A stretch of 7,258 bases of DNA from CAYTRP01 sp964625145 (GCA_964625145.1 CAZVAQ010000167.1:1-7258); one strand, 5' to 3'; numbered from the stretch's first letter, positions 1 through 6,911 are shown. Notes: generated by a model from the sequence alone, not told the origin. A program made the numbers and translations.

Positions 1-39
1 GTGCCGCCCGAATTTGCCGCGGGGTTCAAGCGCTTCTAG
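1..39 (+). pseudogene. Upstream part of the methyltransferase frame, ended by in-frame TAG
   Basis: Read in the same frame as the large methyltransferase gene, these bases translate as VPPEFAAGFKRF and then a TAG at 37-39. Translation after the stop goes on as QLRPLAANQPWGVFYVEF, which reads as ordinary protein and joins smoothly to the downstream gene. No ribosome binding site is visible between the stop and the first possible starts. The simplest reading is that the gene begins left of the window and is broken here by a nonsense change or a base-calling error. CAG, AAG, GAG, TAC, TAT, TGG, TCG and TTG are each one base away from TAG. I am fairly sure the frame is ancestral coding sequence. 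I cannot tell whether the stop is real. Confidence 0.5.
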
Positions 40-75
40 CAGCTCCGCCCGCTGGCCGCGAACCAGCCTTGGGGC

Positions 76-3000
76 GTGTTCTATGTGGAGTTTGAACCCA
101 AGCGGCTCCCCATCACCATCCTGCGGCGGATCCTGTCGGCGTTTGTGGAGAAGAAGCGCGCGTCGTCGGCCTCGCGCGCCACGTGGAAGATGCAGGACCT
201 GCTCTTCGTCAACGCCCACGGCGCCGACGACGCCCGCGGGATGACGTTTGCCCACTTCACCCAGCCGGAAAACGGCTACACGGCCGTGCTTCGCGAGTTT
301 AGTTGGAACGAGCGCGAGACGAAGTTCACCCACATCCAGCGCTACCTGGAATGCCTGCAATGGCCCGAGCCGGGCACCGGGCAAAAGGAATGGCGCGACC
401 GGTGGCGCGCGGCCTTTGTCGGGTCCAAGCGCAAGGCCATCCGCGACGCCAAGACGTTGGCCGAGGAAATGGCCTTGTTCGCGCGCGAGGTCCGCGGCCG
501 CGTCATTGAGGTGCTGGAGATCATGCGCGAGGTCCCCACCGACCCGCTCCGCCATCTGTTCGACACGTTCCGCAAGGTCCTCGTCCACGACCTGACCGAG
601 GAGAGTTTTGCCGACTACTACGCCCAGACGATGGCCTATGGCCTGTTCACGGCGCGGTTCGCCAAGCCCCAGCATCCCTTCAGCCTGCGCGAGCTGAAGA
701 CCGTCGCCGAATCGATCCCCGAGACGAACCCGTTTCTGCGCGACCTGTTCAAGCAATGCTTCGGCCTCAGCAGGAAGGGCGGACGCATCGACATCGAGGA
801 GCTCGGCCTGGCACGCCTCGTCGAATTGTTCGAAAGCCTCACGGTCGAGGACATCCGGCGCATCACCGATGAGTTCGGTTCCACCGTGGGCGATCCGATC
901 ATCCATTTCTACGAGGGGTTCCTCCGCGCCTATGACGCGCGGGTGCGCGAAATGCGCGGCGTGTACTACACCCCCGATCCGGTGGTGTCCTACATCGTGC
1001 GGTCGGTGCACGAACTGCTGATCCGCGATTTCCAATGCCCGCTGGGGTTGGCCGACACGTCGACCTGGGCCGAGGTCGCCGCGCGCAATGGCTTTGCCGT
1101 GCCCGAGGGGACCAACCCCGCCGGGCCCTTTGTCCGCATCCTCGATCCCGCCTGTGGCACGGGCACGTTCCTCAAATTCGTCATCAAGGTCATCCACGAC
1201 ACGATGATGGCCGAGTGGATGAAGGAGAAGAATCAACCCGAAGACGCGCTGCACAGCCGGTGGAACGAATACGTGGACGAGCACCTGCTCCCGCGCCTCT
1301 ACGGGTTCGAGCTCCTCCCAGCCCCCTATGCCGTGTGCCACATGAAGCTGGGCCTATACCTCAAGGACCTGGGGTACGCGTTCAAGCCCGGAAAGCGCCT
1401 CAACGTCTTCCTGACCAACGCGCTGGAACCGCCGCAGGAGTTCTTCGGCACGGACGTGGACGAGTTCATGGCCCACGAGGCCAATGATGCCAATCGGGCG
1501 AAACGGGGAGTGCCGATCACGGTGGTGATTGGGAATCCGCCATACTCGGGGCATTCGGCGAATAACGGTGAGTGGATCCATGGGTTGATGCGCGGAAAGA
1601 ATCCTCAGTCGCCCGCAAACTACTTCCAGCTTGGCGGCAAGCCTCTCGGTGAGAAGAACCCCAAATGGCTCAATGACGATTATGTGAAGTTCATCCGGCT
1701 CGCCCAGTGGCGCATCGACACGACTGGGATTGGCCTCCTTGGTTTCATCACGAACCACGGCTATCTCGACAACCCCACTTTTCGGGGCATGCGCGAGAGC
1801 CTCATGGCTAGTTTTCCCGAATCGCGCTATCTCGACCTCCACGGCAATACCAAGAAGAAGGAAATCGCCCCGGACGGCGGAAAGGACGAGAATGTCTTCG
1901 ACATTCAGCAGGGAGTCGCCGTGGCCCTTTTGAAGCAGGCAGGCAAAGGGGGAAAGCAAGGGGTCCTGCAAGCCGACCTATTCGGGCCTCGCGAAGCCAA
2001 GTACGCATTACTGGCCGCTGGCGACGTCGGCACCACCGGTTGGCAGCCAATCATTCCAGCGTCCCCGCTGCTGCTCTTTACTCCACGCGACAGCGACGTG
2101 GAGAGTGAATACATGGCCTTCAAGAGTCTCACAGACCTAATGCCCGTAAATTCCGTCGGCATCGTCACGGCTCGTGACGCGCTGACAATTCATTGGAGCG
2201 AAAAGGAGGTCTGGGACACGGTTCAACAGTTTGCTACGATGAAGCCTGAGGCTGCACGGGAGCAATACGAACTCGGACCAGATGCGGCAGACTGGAAAGT
2301 CACGCTTGCTCAGGCAGATTTGAGAGGATCAGGGCCAAGCAAGAAGCACCTGACTGCCGTTTTGTACCGACCGTTCGACTGTCGTTGGACATACTACACC
2401 GGCAATTCGCGCGGCTTCCATTGCAGGCCCCGCCCCGAGGTCATGCGCCACATGCTCGCCGGGCGGAATGTTGGGTTGATCTCGACTCGAATGACAAAGG
2501 ACAAGTGGGATATATTCTGCTCCAGGCAGGTGGTCGCGCACAAGGCCTGTTCCGCCTATGATATCAATTCTCTGTTCCCCCTCTTTTTGGAAGCTGAGAC
2601 CGCTGCTCCCGGTGAGTTTGATTTTGAATCAGCAAACTCAGAACGAGTGAATCTATCGCGACCGTTTGCCAAAGCGCTTGAGACTAGTCTGGGGAAGGGC
2701 AGTGGCAGGGTAGATCCGATACAAGTATTTCACTACCTCTATTCCGTGATGGAATCACCCACTTATCGTGACCGCTACGATGAGTTTCTCAGAATCGACT
2801 TCCCCCGCATCCCGCTACCCGGCAGCCGCGAGCTGTTCGAAGCGTTGGTGCCGTTGGGCGAGCGGTTGGTCGCGTTGCACCTGATGGAGGCCGACGTGGC
2901 GCGCGAGGCCGCGTTTGCCGGCAACGGCGACTGCGTCGTCGGCAAGGTCACGTACGACGAAAAGCGCCAGGCCGTCTTCATCAACCCCACGCAGCACTTT

Positions 3001-3216
3001 GCCCCCGTCCCCCCCGAGGTGTGGGCGTTCCACATCGGCGGCTACCAAGTCTGCCACAAGTGGCTCAAGGACCGCAAAGGCCGCACCCTCTCGCCCGAGG
3101 ACATCGAGCATTACCGCTACATCGTCGCCGCGCTGAAGGAGACCATCACCCTCATGACCCGCATCGACGAAGTGATCGAACAACACGGCGGCTGGCCGGG
3201 GGCATTTGCGCAGTGA
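76..3216 (+). CDS. Type ISP-like N6-adenine DNA methyltransferase with C-terminal specificity domain, probably 5'-truncated
   Basis: This protein should transfer a methyl group from S-adenosylmethionine to adenine N6 in a specific DNA site, as part of a restriction-modification system. Numbering is from the GTG at 76 (1046 residues). Residues 1-290 are an N-terminal and helical coupler region. The segment GVYYTPDPVVSYIV (295-308) resembles the motif X region. DPACGTGTF (357-365) is the SAM-binding motif I, FELLPAPYA (411-419) lies where the next motifs are expected, and NPPY (487-490) is catalytic motif IV. Residues from about 650 to the end resemble the type ISP (LlaBIII-like) specificity domain, for example PFDCRWTYYT, the LRIDFPRIPLP region, and HIGGYQVCHKWL near 987. 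Single-chain LlaGI/LlaBIII enzymes are about 1600 residues and carry an Mrr-like nuclease and a helicase; neither is visible here. GTG 76 has no clear ribosome binding site, and the frame extends upstream through a TAG at 37-39, so the start is uncertain and the gene may be a pseudogene. ATG 190 and ATG 241 are other possible starts. It converges on ietS. Confidence 0.88.
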   Translation: MFYVEFEPKRLPITILRRILSAFVEKKRASSASRATWKMQDLLFVNAHGADDARGMTFAHFTQPENGYTAVLREFSWNERETKFTHIQRYLECLQWPEPGTGQKEWRDRWRAAFVGSKRKAIRDAKTLAEEMALFAREVRGRVIEVLEIMREVPTDPLRHLFDTFRKVLVHDLTEESFADYYAQTMAYGLFTARFAKPQHPFSLRELKTVAESIPETNPFLRDLFKQCFGLSRKGGRIDIEELGLARLVELFESLTVEDIRRITDEFGSTVGDPIIHFYEGFLRAYDARVREMRGVYYTPDPVVSYIVRSVHELLIRDFQCPLGLADTSTWAEVAARNGFAVPEGTNPAGPFVRILDPACGTGTFLKFVIKVIHDTMMAEWMKEKNQPEDALHSRWNEYVDEHLLPRLYGFELLPAPYAVCHMKLGLYLKDLGYAFKPGKRLNVFLTNALEPPQEFFGTDVDEFMAHEANDANRAKRGVPITVVIGNPPYSGHSANNGEWIHGLMRGKNPQSPANYFQLGGKPLGEKNPKWLNDDYVKFIRLAQWRIDTTGIGLLGFITNHGYLDNPTFRGMRESLMASFPESRYLDLHGNTKKKEIAPDGGKDENVFDIQQGVAVALLKQAGKGGKQGVLQADLFGPREAKYALLAAGDVGTTGWQPIIPASPLLLFTPRDSDVESEYMAFKSLTDLMPVNSVGIVTARDALTIHWSEKEVWDTVQQFATMKPEAAREQYELGPDAADWKVTLAQADLRGSGPSKKHLTAVLYRPFDCRWTYYTGNSRGFHCRPRPEVMRHMLAGRNVGLISTRMTKDKWDIFCSRQVVAHKACSAYDINSLFPLFLEAETAAPGEFDFESANSERVNLSRPFAKALETSLGKGSGRVDPIQVFHYLYSVMESPTYRDRYDEFLRIDFPRIPLPGSRELFEALVPLGERLVALHLMEADVAREAAFAGNGDCVVGKVTYDEKRQAVFINPTQHFAPVPPEVWAFHIGGYQVCHKWLKDRKGRTLSPEDIEHYRYIVAALKETITLMTRIDEVIEQHGGWPGAFAQ
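1490..2800 (+). other. Segment of atypical codon use within the methyltransferase (motif IV to mid specificity domain)
   Basis: I counted third-position G+C in 40-codon blocks: 34/40 at 841-960, 31/40 at 1441-1560, 27/40 at 1561-1680, 23/40 at 2281-2400, 20/40 at 2641-2760, then 38/40 at 2821-2940. The drop begins just before the NPPY motif and ends sharply near base 2800. The segment covers roughly residues 473-908, including the part of the protein expected to read the DNA target. In restriction-modification genes this pattern is typical when the target-recognition part has been exchanged by recombination while the conserved flanks stay. The composition shift is observed; the exchange is inferred. 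The boundaries are good to about 50 bases. Confidence 0.55.
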
Positions 3217-3240
3217 GGGGGTGAGTAAACACGGCCGAAT

Positions 3241-3401
3241 GGAGGCTGCGATGATGTTGAAGGCGCACATCGATGCCCACCTCTACGCGCTGGGAGGCTG
3301 CGAGAACTATGTTGATAGGAAGCTGTCGCCGCTAAGGAATCTGCAACCTTCTGCAACCGGCTCGAGGAGGAGGCTGACGGATAGAAGTCTGTCGATGTTG
3401 A
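3241..3401 (+). repeat. Three degenerate repeats of GGAGGCTG followed by ATGTTGA
   Basis: GGAGGCTG occurs at 3241, 3293 and 3369; the first two copies extend to the 11-mer GGAGGCTGCGA. Each is followed by ATGTTGA, at 3254, 3309 and 3395, which is 13, 16 and 26 bases downstream of the start of the respective GGAGGCTG. Each unit looks like a ribosome binding site followed by a start codon. They could be decayed tandem duplications of a gene start, or chance in a purine-rich stretch. The copies are seen directly; any function is unknown. Confidence 0.4.
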
Positions 3402-3463
3402 ATGATATCTCCCCTTGTTACGTAGCCGTTAGGTGCGGATCGGGATCTCAACCACTGGTTTGA
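3251..3463 (+). CDS. Possible small ORF or 5' gene remnant after the methyltransferase
   Basis: A 70-codon frame begins MMLKAHIDAHLYALGGC. It starts 34 bases after the methyltransferase stop and has a good ribosome binding site (GGAGG at 3241-3245, five bases before ATG 3251). It ends at TGA 3461-3463, overlapping the last 35 bases of ietS on the other strand. I do not recognise it. The first 25 or so residues read like protein; the rest is rich in Ser/Arg and looks like non-coding translation. It may be the surviving front end of a gene that once followed the methyltransferase and was cut when the ietAS block arrived, or it may be spurious. Confidence 0.22.
   Translation: MMLKAHIDAHLYALGGCENYVDRKLSPLRNLQPSATGSRRRLTDRSLSMLNDISPCYVAVRCGSGSQPLV
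3341..3360. repeat. Two tandem copies of a 10-base unit (CTGCAACCTT / CTGCAACCGG)
   Basis: CTGCAACC is repeated with a 10-base period in the convergent gap between the methyltransferase and ietS. With only two copies the biological meaning is doubtful. It adds to the repeat-rich look of this gap and would fit a recombination scar. Confidence 0.4.
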
Positions 3464-5666
3464 GCGGTTCTATGATCGTCTGATACCGCTGCACGATCTT
3501 GTTGTAGAGTTCCTTGGTCTTAGGCGAGTGGACGGTCAGCACCAACGCGTATGGGATCTTTTCGGCGCTCTTGGCGTTGCGGCCGCCTGCGCGGGCGTTG
3601 TAGTGTACATCAAACACCGGGTTGCGCAGTCCTACGCCGCGCATCCGGCGGCGCTTGTGCAGGGTCGTCTCCCACTTGTGGGCGTCGGCTCGGAGGTCTG
3701 TCTCGTCGACGAACACGTCCTTCGCCTGAAAGAAGTGGCTGGAGTCGGCGTGCAATTGATTGGGGTCCTTCCGCTTCCCGTCGTGCGGCCGGAAGCGGAC
3801 CTCCAGCCCACTGCGGGTGTAGTTGAGCGGGTCTTGGGGGTCGGTGGCGCTGGCGAAGCAGAAGGTTGCGACTAGGTCCACCATTCCCGTCATCGTTGCA
3901 GCCGGAATCGGAACCTGCATCCGCACCCAGCTCGCCGGGCGAAGTTCGCCCTGATACACGATGTGCGCCGTGTGTTCGTCGGTCATCACAATTGCATCAA
4001 GATCCGACGGTATTCGTCCCCAGCCGACATCCGCCTTGTCGTGCCCAGCGTCGTCGCACCCATGCAGCAACAGGGCTTTGATCGCCAACGGCGTTAGGAG
4101 CGTGCCGAAATGGGCGCGAAGGCCGATGGCGGTGCGAAGCGCTGTCGGTGCGGCGAAGCTGGTGCCCGTGATCGGCATCGCGCTGCCAGGCTTCTCTGCG
4201 TTGAGTACCCAGTACGGCTCGCGGGACGAGCCGCCAAAGGCCAACCCGTCGGGCTTCATGATGCCCGGGCTGCGGCCAGGCCCGACGCAGCTGTAAGGAG
4301 CGCGGCACCAGCCCGGGCCTGTGCGGTCACAACTACCGACGGCCAAGGCGTTGACGCAGTCGGAAGGTGATTGAATGCGGGCAAGGCCAGCGTCGCGATC
4401 GAGTTGGCCGCTATTGCCGACCGCGATCGCAGCTAGTGTCTGTCCGTCGGCCAGCAACTGATCCAGAACGGCCGTCCAAGCGTGGACGTCGTTGTCCTCA
4501 ATCGGGAGGTCCGGACCTAGGCTGAGGTTTATGAAGTCGTACCTCGGACGGGAATCGAGGATGTCTTGGATGCGCTCCAGCACACTATACAGCTCGAATT
4601 GATCGTCGTTCAGTGTGTCGGAGTCCAGTACCCGGTAGTGGTCAACAGCGGCGTAGGGCCGGTCGGGCGTGACACCGTCATGCAGCGGGCCGAAAAGCAG
4701 CGCGGATGTGACGGCCGTGCCGTGATTCTGGAACTCGGGCACGGGAACGCCTAAATTCTTGGTTTTCTTGCGCGAAACCCATGGGTCGAGCTTCCCGTCC
4801 GACTTAACGCCGCCGTCGAACACGGCGACTCTGATGTCGCGGTCAATTGGGCCTTGGTCAGGCAGCTTGCACGCGAATGGCGGGAAGCCCGGCGTCGCGC
4901 GGGCAACAGGCCTGAATTGACGTAGCCGCGGCATCTCTCGGGCGAGGCGAAGGAACGAGAAGCGCACCAGTTCTGGGGCAACTTCACGCGGAACCCGCAG
5001 GGGTAGGAAGCACAGCCCTTCTGCGAAGAAGCGCCGCTTATCGAGGTCGAGAGTGAGATCCAACGATTGGGCGTACGCCTCGAATCCTTCCAGGATGAAG
5101 GCGTCCTCGGCGACGGGTTGTGCGTGGAGGACTACCTCCAGCAACGGTTCGGCGTTGTCTGAGCGGAATGGTTTCAGCTTCTCCTCGGCCAGCTGGACTC
5201 GAAAGTCCTCAAACTTTTTCAAGTCGGACGCGCCGGGGTTCTCCTCTTGAAGCCGGTCGATGTCCGCAGCGAGTTGCCTGAACCTCCGCCGCGGACCGGA
5301 CACGAAGAGCTCGGACGTCACCGCGGAAGCCGGCGGCCGCTTCTTGCTCCACTTCGTGGGCGACACCTCCCGGGCGCGGCTGCCGACGGTGTCGAGACCA
5401 TAGGCCTTTAGGAAGTCGGCGGGATAGTAGGTCTTGGCTAGGTACGTTGGGTGCAAAGTCACCAGGGCTACGGACCGATCGCCAGGACAAGCGCCATCCG
5501 GCAAGCCTGCAAGCTCCTCTGCAGCAAGCTTCACTTTGGGAGAAAGGCGCCTCTTTGCCTCGCCGAACGAGTAAGGGTCTCGCTTCTTCGCGCCTCCCAA
5601 CGGAGTGGGGATTTCGCTCGCAAGGCGTTCACCGTAACCAATAAGAAAGTTGCTTCGATCAGGCAT
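3429..5666 (-). CDS. ietS: IetS-like subtilisin (S8 family) serine protease, partner of an AAA+ ATPase
   Basis: This is a 745-residue serine protease with the complete subtilisin triad. The catalytic Asp is D284 in VAVFDGGV, the His is H315 in NHGTAVTS, the oxyanion Asn is N418 in VGNSG, and the nucleophile is S503 in GTSFAAP. A large N-terminal region (about 1-275) with charged helical stretches precedes the protease domain (about 276-560), and a beta-rich C-terminal region follows. There is no signal peptide or membrane segment, so it should act in the cytoplasm, unlike secreted subtilases. The Asp motif reads DGG instead of the common DTG/DSG. I chose the ATG at 5666 over the upstream in-frame ATG at 5711 because GGAGGA lies eight bases before it and it overlaps the ATPase stop by 8 bp. 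Adjacent AAA+ ATPase and S8 protease genes match IetA/IetS, described as a toxin (IetS) and antitoxin (IetA) stabilising pTiC58 and later reported as an anti-phage system. Its substrate is not evident from the sequence. Confidence 0.92.
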   Translation of the reverse strand: MPDRSNFLIGYGERLASEIPTPLGGAKKRDPYSFGEAKRRLSPKVKLAAEELAGLPDGACPGDRSVALVTLHPTYLAKTYYPADFLKAYGLDTVGSRAREVSPTKWSKKRPPASAVTSELFVSGPRRRFRQLAADIDRLQEENPGASDLKKFEDFRVQLAEEKLKPFRSDNAEPLLEVVLHAQPVAEDAFILEGFEAYAQSLDLTLDLDKRRFFAEGLCFLPLRVPREVAPELVRFSFLRLAREMPRLRQFRPVARATPGFPPFACKLPDQGPIDRDIRVAVFDGGVKSDGKLDPWVSRKKTKNLGVPVPEFQNHGTAVTSALLFGPLHDGVTPDRPYAAVDHYRVLDSDTLNDDQFELYSVLERIQDILDSRPRYDFINLSLGPDLPIEDNDVHAWTAVLDQLLADGQTLAAIAVGNSGQLDRDAGLARIQSPSDCVNALAVGSCDRTGPGWCRAPYSCVGPGRSPGIMKPDGLAFGGSSREPYWVLNAEKPGSAMPITGTSFAAPTALRTAIGLRAHFGTLLTPLAIKALLLHGCDDAGHDKADVGWGRIPSDLDAIVMTDEHTAHIVYQGELRPASWVRMQVPIPAATMTGMVDLVATFCFASATDPQDPLNYTRSGLEVRFRPHDGKRKDPNQLHADSSHFFQAKDVFVDETDLRADAHKWETTLHKRRRMRGVGLRNPVFDVHYNARAGGRNAKSAEKIPYALVLTVHSPKTKELYNKIVQRYQTIIEPLKPVVEIPIRT
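5659..5666 (-). other. 8-bp overlap of ietA stop and ietS start (ATGCCTGA)
   Basis: The start codon of the protease (5666-5664) and the stop codon of the ATPase (TGA, 5661-5659) lie within the same eight bases in different frames. This favours translational coupling, so that the protease is made only where the ATPase has just been translated. That fits a pair in which the ATPase controls the protease. Confidence 0.8.
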
Positions 5667-6843
5667 GATAGTCTTCCTCCGGCATCTCAGATTGCGCCTC
5701 GCCCGACGCAAGGGCTGTTTTCAAGGGGGACTTGGTGTCGATTGTCGAAGCTCTTGCCTTCTTACGTATAGTGTCGCGGCTGACGCCCGTCAAACCATGA
5801 ACCTTTCGTTGTGAAACGCCCGCTTCCAACAGCAATAGGGCGATGTTGCCCCGCTCTTGGCGGGATAGTGCCGCAATCCGGTCGCGAAGCGTCTCCGTGA
5901 TCGCTTGTTCCACCGAATGGCCGCTTACCACAGCCGCGCGCCGAGTGGCCATTACCTGACGTTCGATGTCGCTGAACGACTGCCCCTGCAGAGTCAACGC
6001 CAGCACGTCGCGCCACGCTTGAGACGCGTCACAGTTGCCCATAAAGGTGTCGACCGCCTGCCGAACGGCTTTTTCAGTCGGCATGGGGAACGCGACTTGC
6101 ATCTCGAACCGCCGCCATACCGCCGGGTCGAGAAGATCCGAGTGGTTCGTCGCAGATATGAGTAAGCCGCGCGAAGGCCAGTCGTCGATCTCCTGGAGCA
6201 GGACCGTCACGAGGCGTTTGAGTTCGCCAACGTCAGTGGCGTCATCTCGCCGCTTGGCGATTGCGTCGAGTTCGTCAAGTAGGAGGACACAGTCAATGCC
6301 CTTGGCGTAATCAAGTACATGCCGTAGATTCGCGCCAGTCCGCCCAAGATAGCTACTCATAACAGCAGAGAGGTCAAGCGTTAGCAGCGGCCGCCCGAGT
6401 TCCCGGGCCAACCAACGTGCGGCCAGAGACTTCCCTACCCCGGGCGGCCCTGTAAAGATGATGGCTCGAGTCGGCGATAGGCCTTGCTTACAAAGCTCCA
6501 TCTCTCGGCTGCGTTCGGCCACGATCTGGCGAAGTGCGGCATCGACTGCGGGAACCCAGATCGGTTCTATGTCGACCGGCGGTTGGGATTCGACGCGTAC
6601 CAGGTGCAAGCGGGATTCGAGATCGACCGGAACGGGTGCGACGGATGCTTCTCGCCGGATCGGCGACTGTCGAGTGGGCGATTCCTGCAAGAGCACTCGA
6701 AGCGCCTCAGCCACACTGGGAAGCGTATCGCGGTAGCGACGCGCAAGACGTTGTACGAAACCATGCACATCCTGCGGCCGACCAGCCATAGCCAGCCTGG
6801 CCAATTGGACTATATCTCGATTAAAGTTGGCATTTTCGCCCAT
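5659..6843 (-). CDS. ietA: IetA-like AAA+ ATPase with C-terminal helix-turn-helix-like segment
   Basis: This 394-residue protein is a AAA+ ATPase of the FtsH/katanin-like type. Residues 1-52 are helical, followed by a Pro-rich linker (about 53-95). Walker A is GPPGVGKS (132-139), Walker B is LLLDELDA with D190 and E191, sensor 1 is N233 in SATNHSD, and R244/R245 in AVWRRFE are the likely arginine finger. SFSDIERQV (289-297) matches the usual small-domain helix. Residues about 326-364 look like a helix-turn-helix: GVSQRKVHGLTG, then VSRDTIRKKAR. ATG 6843 is the only sensible start: an in-frame TGA lies 57 bases upstream and GAGGG sits four bases before the ATG. It is the first gene of the ietA-ietS operon. 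In the pTiC58 module the ATPase is the antitoxin to the protease, probably acting as an oligomer that restrains or directs it. The DNA-binding role of the C-terminus is inference. Confidence 0.92.
   Translation of the reverse strand: MGENANFNRDIVQLARLAMAGRPQDVHGFVQRLARRYRDTLPSVAEALRVLLQESPTRQSPIRREASVAPVPVDLESRLHLVRVESQPPVDIEPIWVPAVDAALRQIVAERSREMELCKQGLSPTRAIIFTGPPGVGKSLAARWLARELGRPLLTLDLSAVMSSYLGRTGANLRHVLDYAKGIDCVLLLDELDAIAKRRDDATDVGELKRLVTVLLQEIDDWPSRGLLISATNHSDLLDPAVWRRFEMQVAFPMPTEKAVRQAVDTFMGNCDASQAWRDVLALTLQGQSFSDIERQVMATRRAAVVSGHSVEQAITETLRDRIAALSRQERGNIALLLLEAGVSQRKVHGLTGVSRDTIRKKARASTIDTKSPLKTALASGEAQSEMPEEDYHA
5675..5680 (-). promoter_or_regulatory. Strong ribosome binding site for ietS inside ietA
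   Basis: On the minus strand GGAGGA lies eight bases upstream of the ATG at 5666, inside the last codons of ietA. It is a near-perfect Shine-Dalgarno match and decides the ietS start. The upstream ATG at 5711 would add 15 Arg-rich residues and lacks such a site. Confidence 0.8.
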
Positions 6844-6862
6844 AAGGCCCTCGGATTCGCTT

Positions 6863-6904
6863 TTGACAGGCGTAGTAGAGGGTCCGAAATGGACAAGTTG
6901 TCAA
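6863..6904 (-). promoter_or_regulatory. Nested dyads and TTGACA box before ietA, candidate operator/promoter
   Basis: On the plus strand this 42-base element starts with TTGACA and ends with TGTCAA, an inverted pair. Inside are GTCCgaaatGGAC (6882-6894) and the perfect 11-base palindrome GACAAgTTGTC (6892-6902). Read on the minus strand, TTGACA at 6904-6899 is a consensus -35 box, but the best -10 match is only TCTACT after 19 bases, so promoter activity from it is doubtful. The cluster lies 20-61 bases before the ietA start, where an autoregulator would be expected to bind. Confidence 0.35.
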
Positions 6905-6911
6905 CCGAATC

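Larger units (their letters stand above)
3217..3428. other. Convergent intergenic gap between methyltransferase and ietS
   Basis: These 212 bases lie between two genes that point at each other, so a bidirectional terminator would be expected. I found no GC-rich hairpin followed by a T-run on either strand. What the gap does hold is three copies of GGAGGCTG, three copies of ATGTTGA, a 10-base tandem repeat at 3341-3360, and a weak small ORF on the plus strand. Confidence 0.5.

Noticed and set aside
1035..1487. 150-codon plus-strand frame overlapping the methyltransferase
   Set aside because: It is an Arg/Pro/Gly-rich shadow in another frame over SAM-binding motif I.
1354..1971. Long open frame (205 codons) on the minus strand inside the methyltransferase
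   Set aside because: It is antisense to conserved motif IV coding sequence, has no convincing ribosome binding site, and its residues look like the mirror of a GC-rich gene.
2815..3270. 151-codon minus-strand frame across the end of the methyltransferase
   Set aside because: It is antisense to the well-conserved C-terminal specificity region, and its Ala/Val/Asp-rich translation is typical of a GC3-driven shadow frame.
5667..5711. Upstream ATG at 5711 as the ietS start, adding 15 residues
   Set aside because: The extension (MRRARRNLRC...) is the out-of-frame translation of the ietA tail, and the ATG at 5666 has a far better ribosome binding site.
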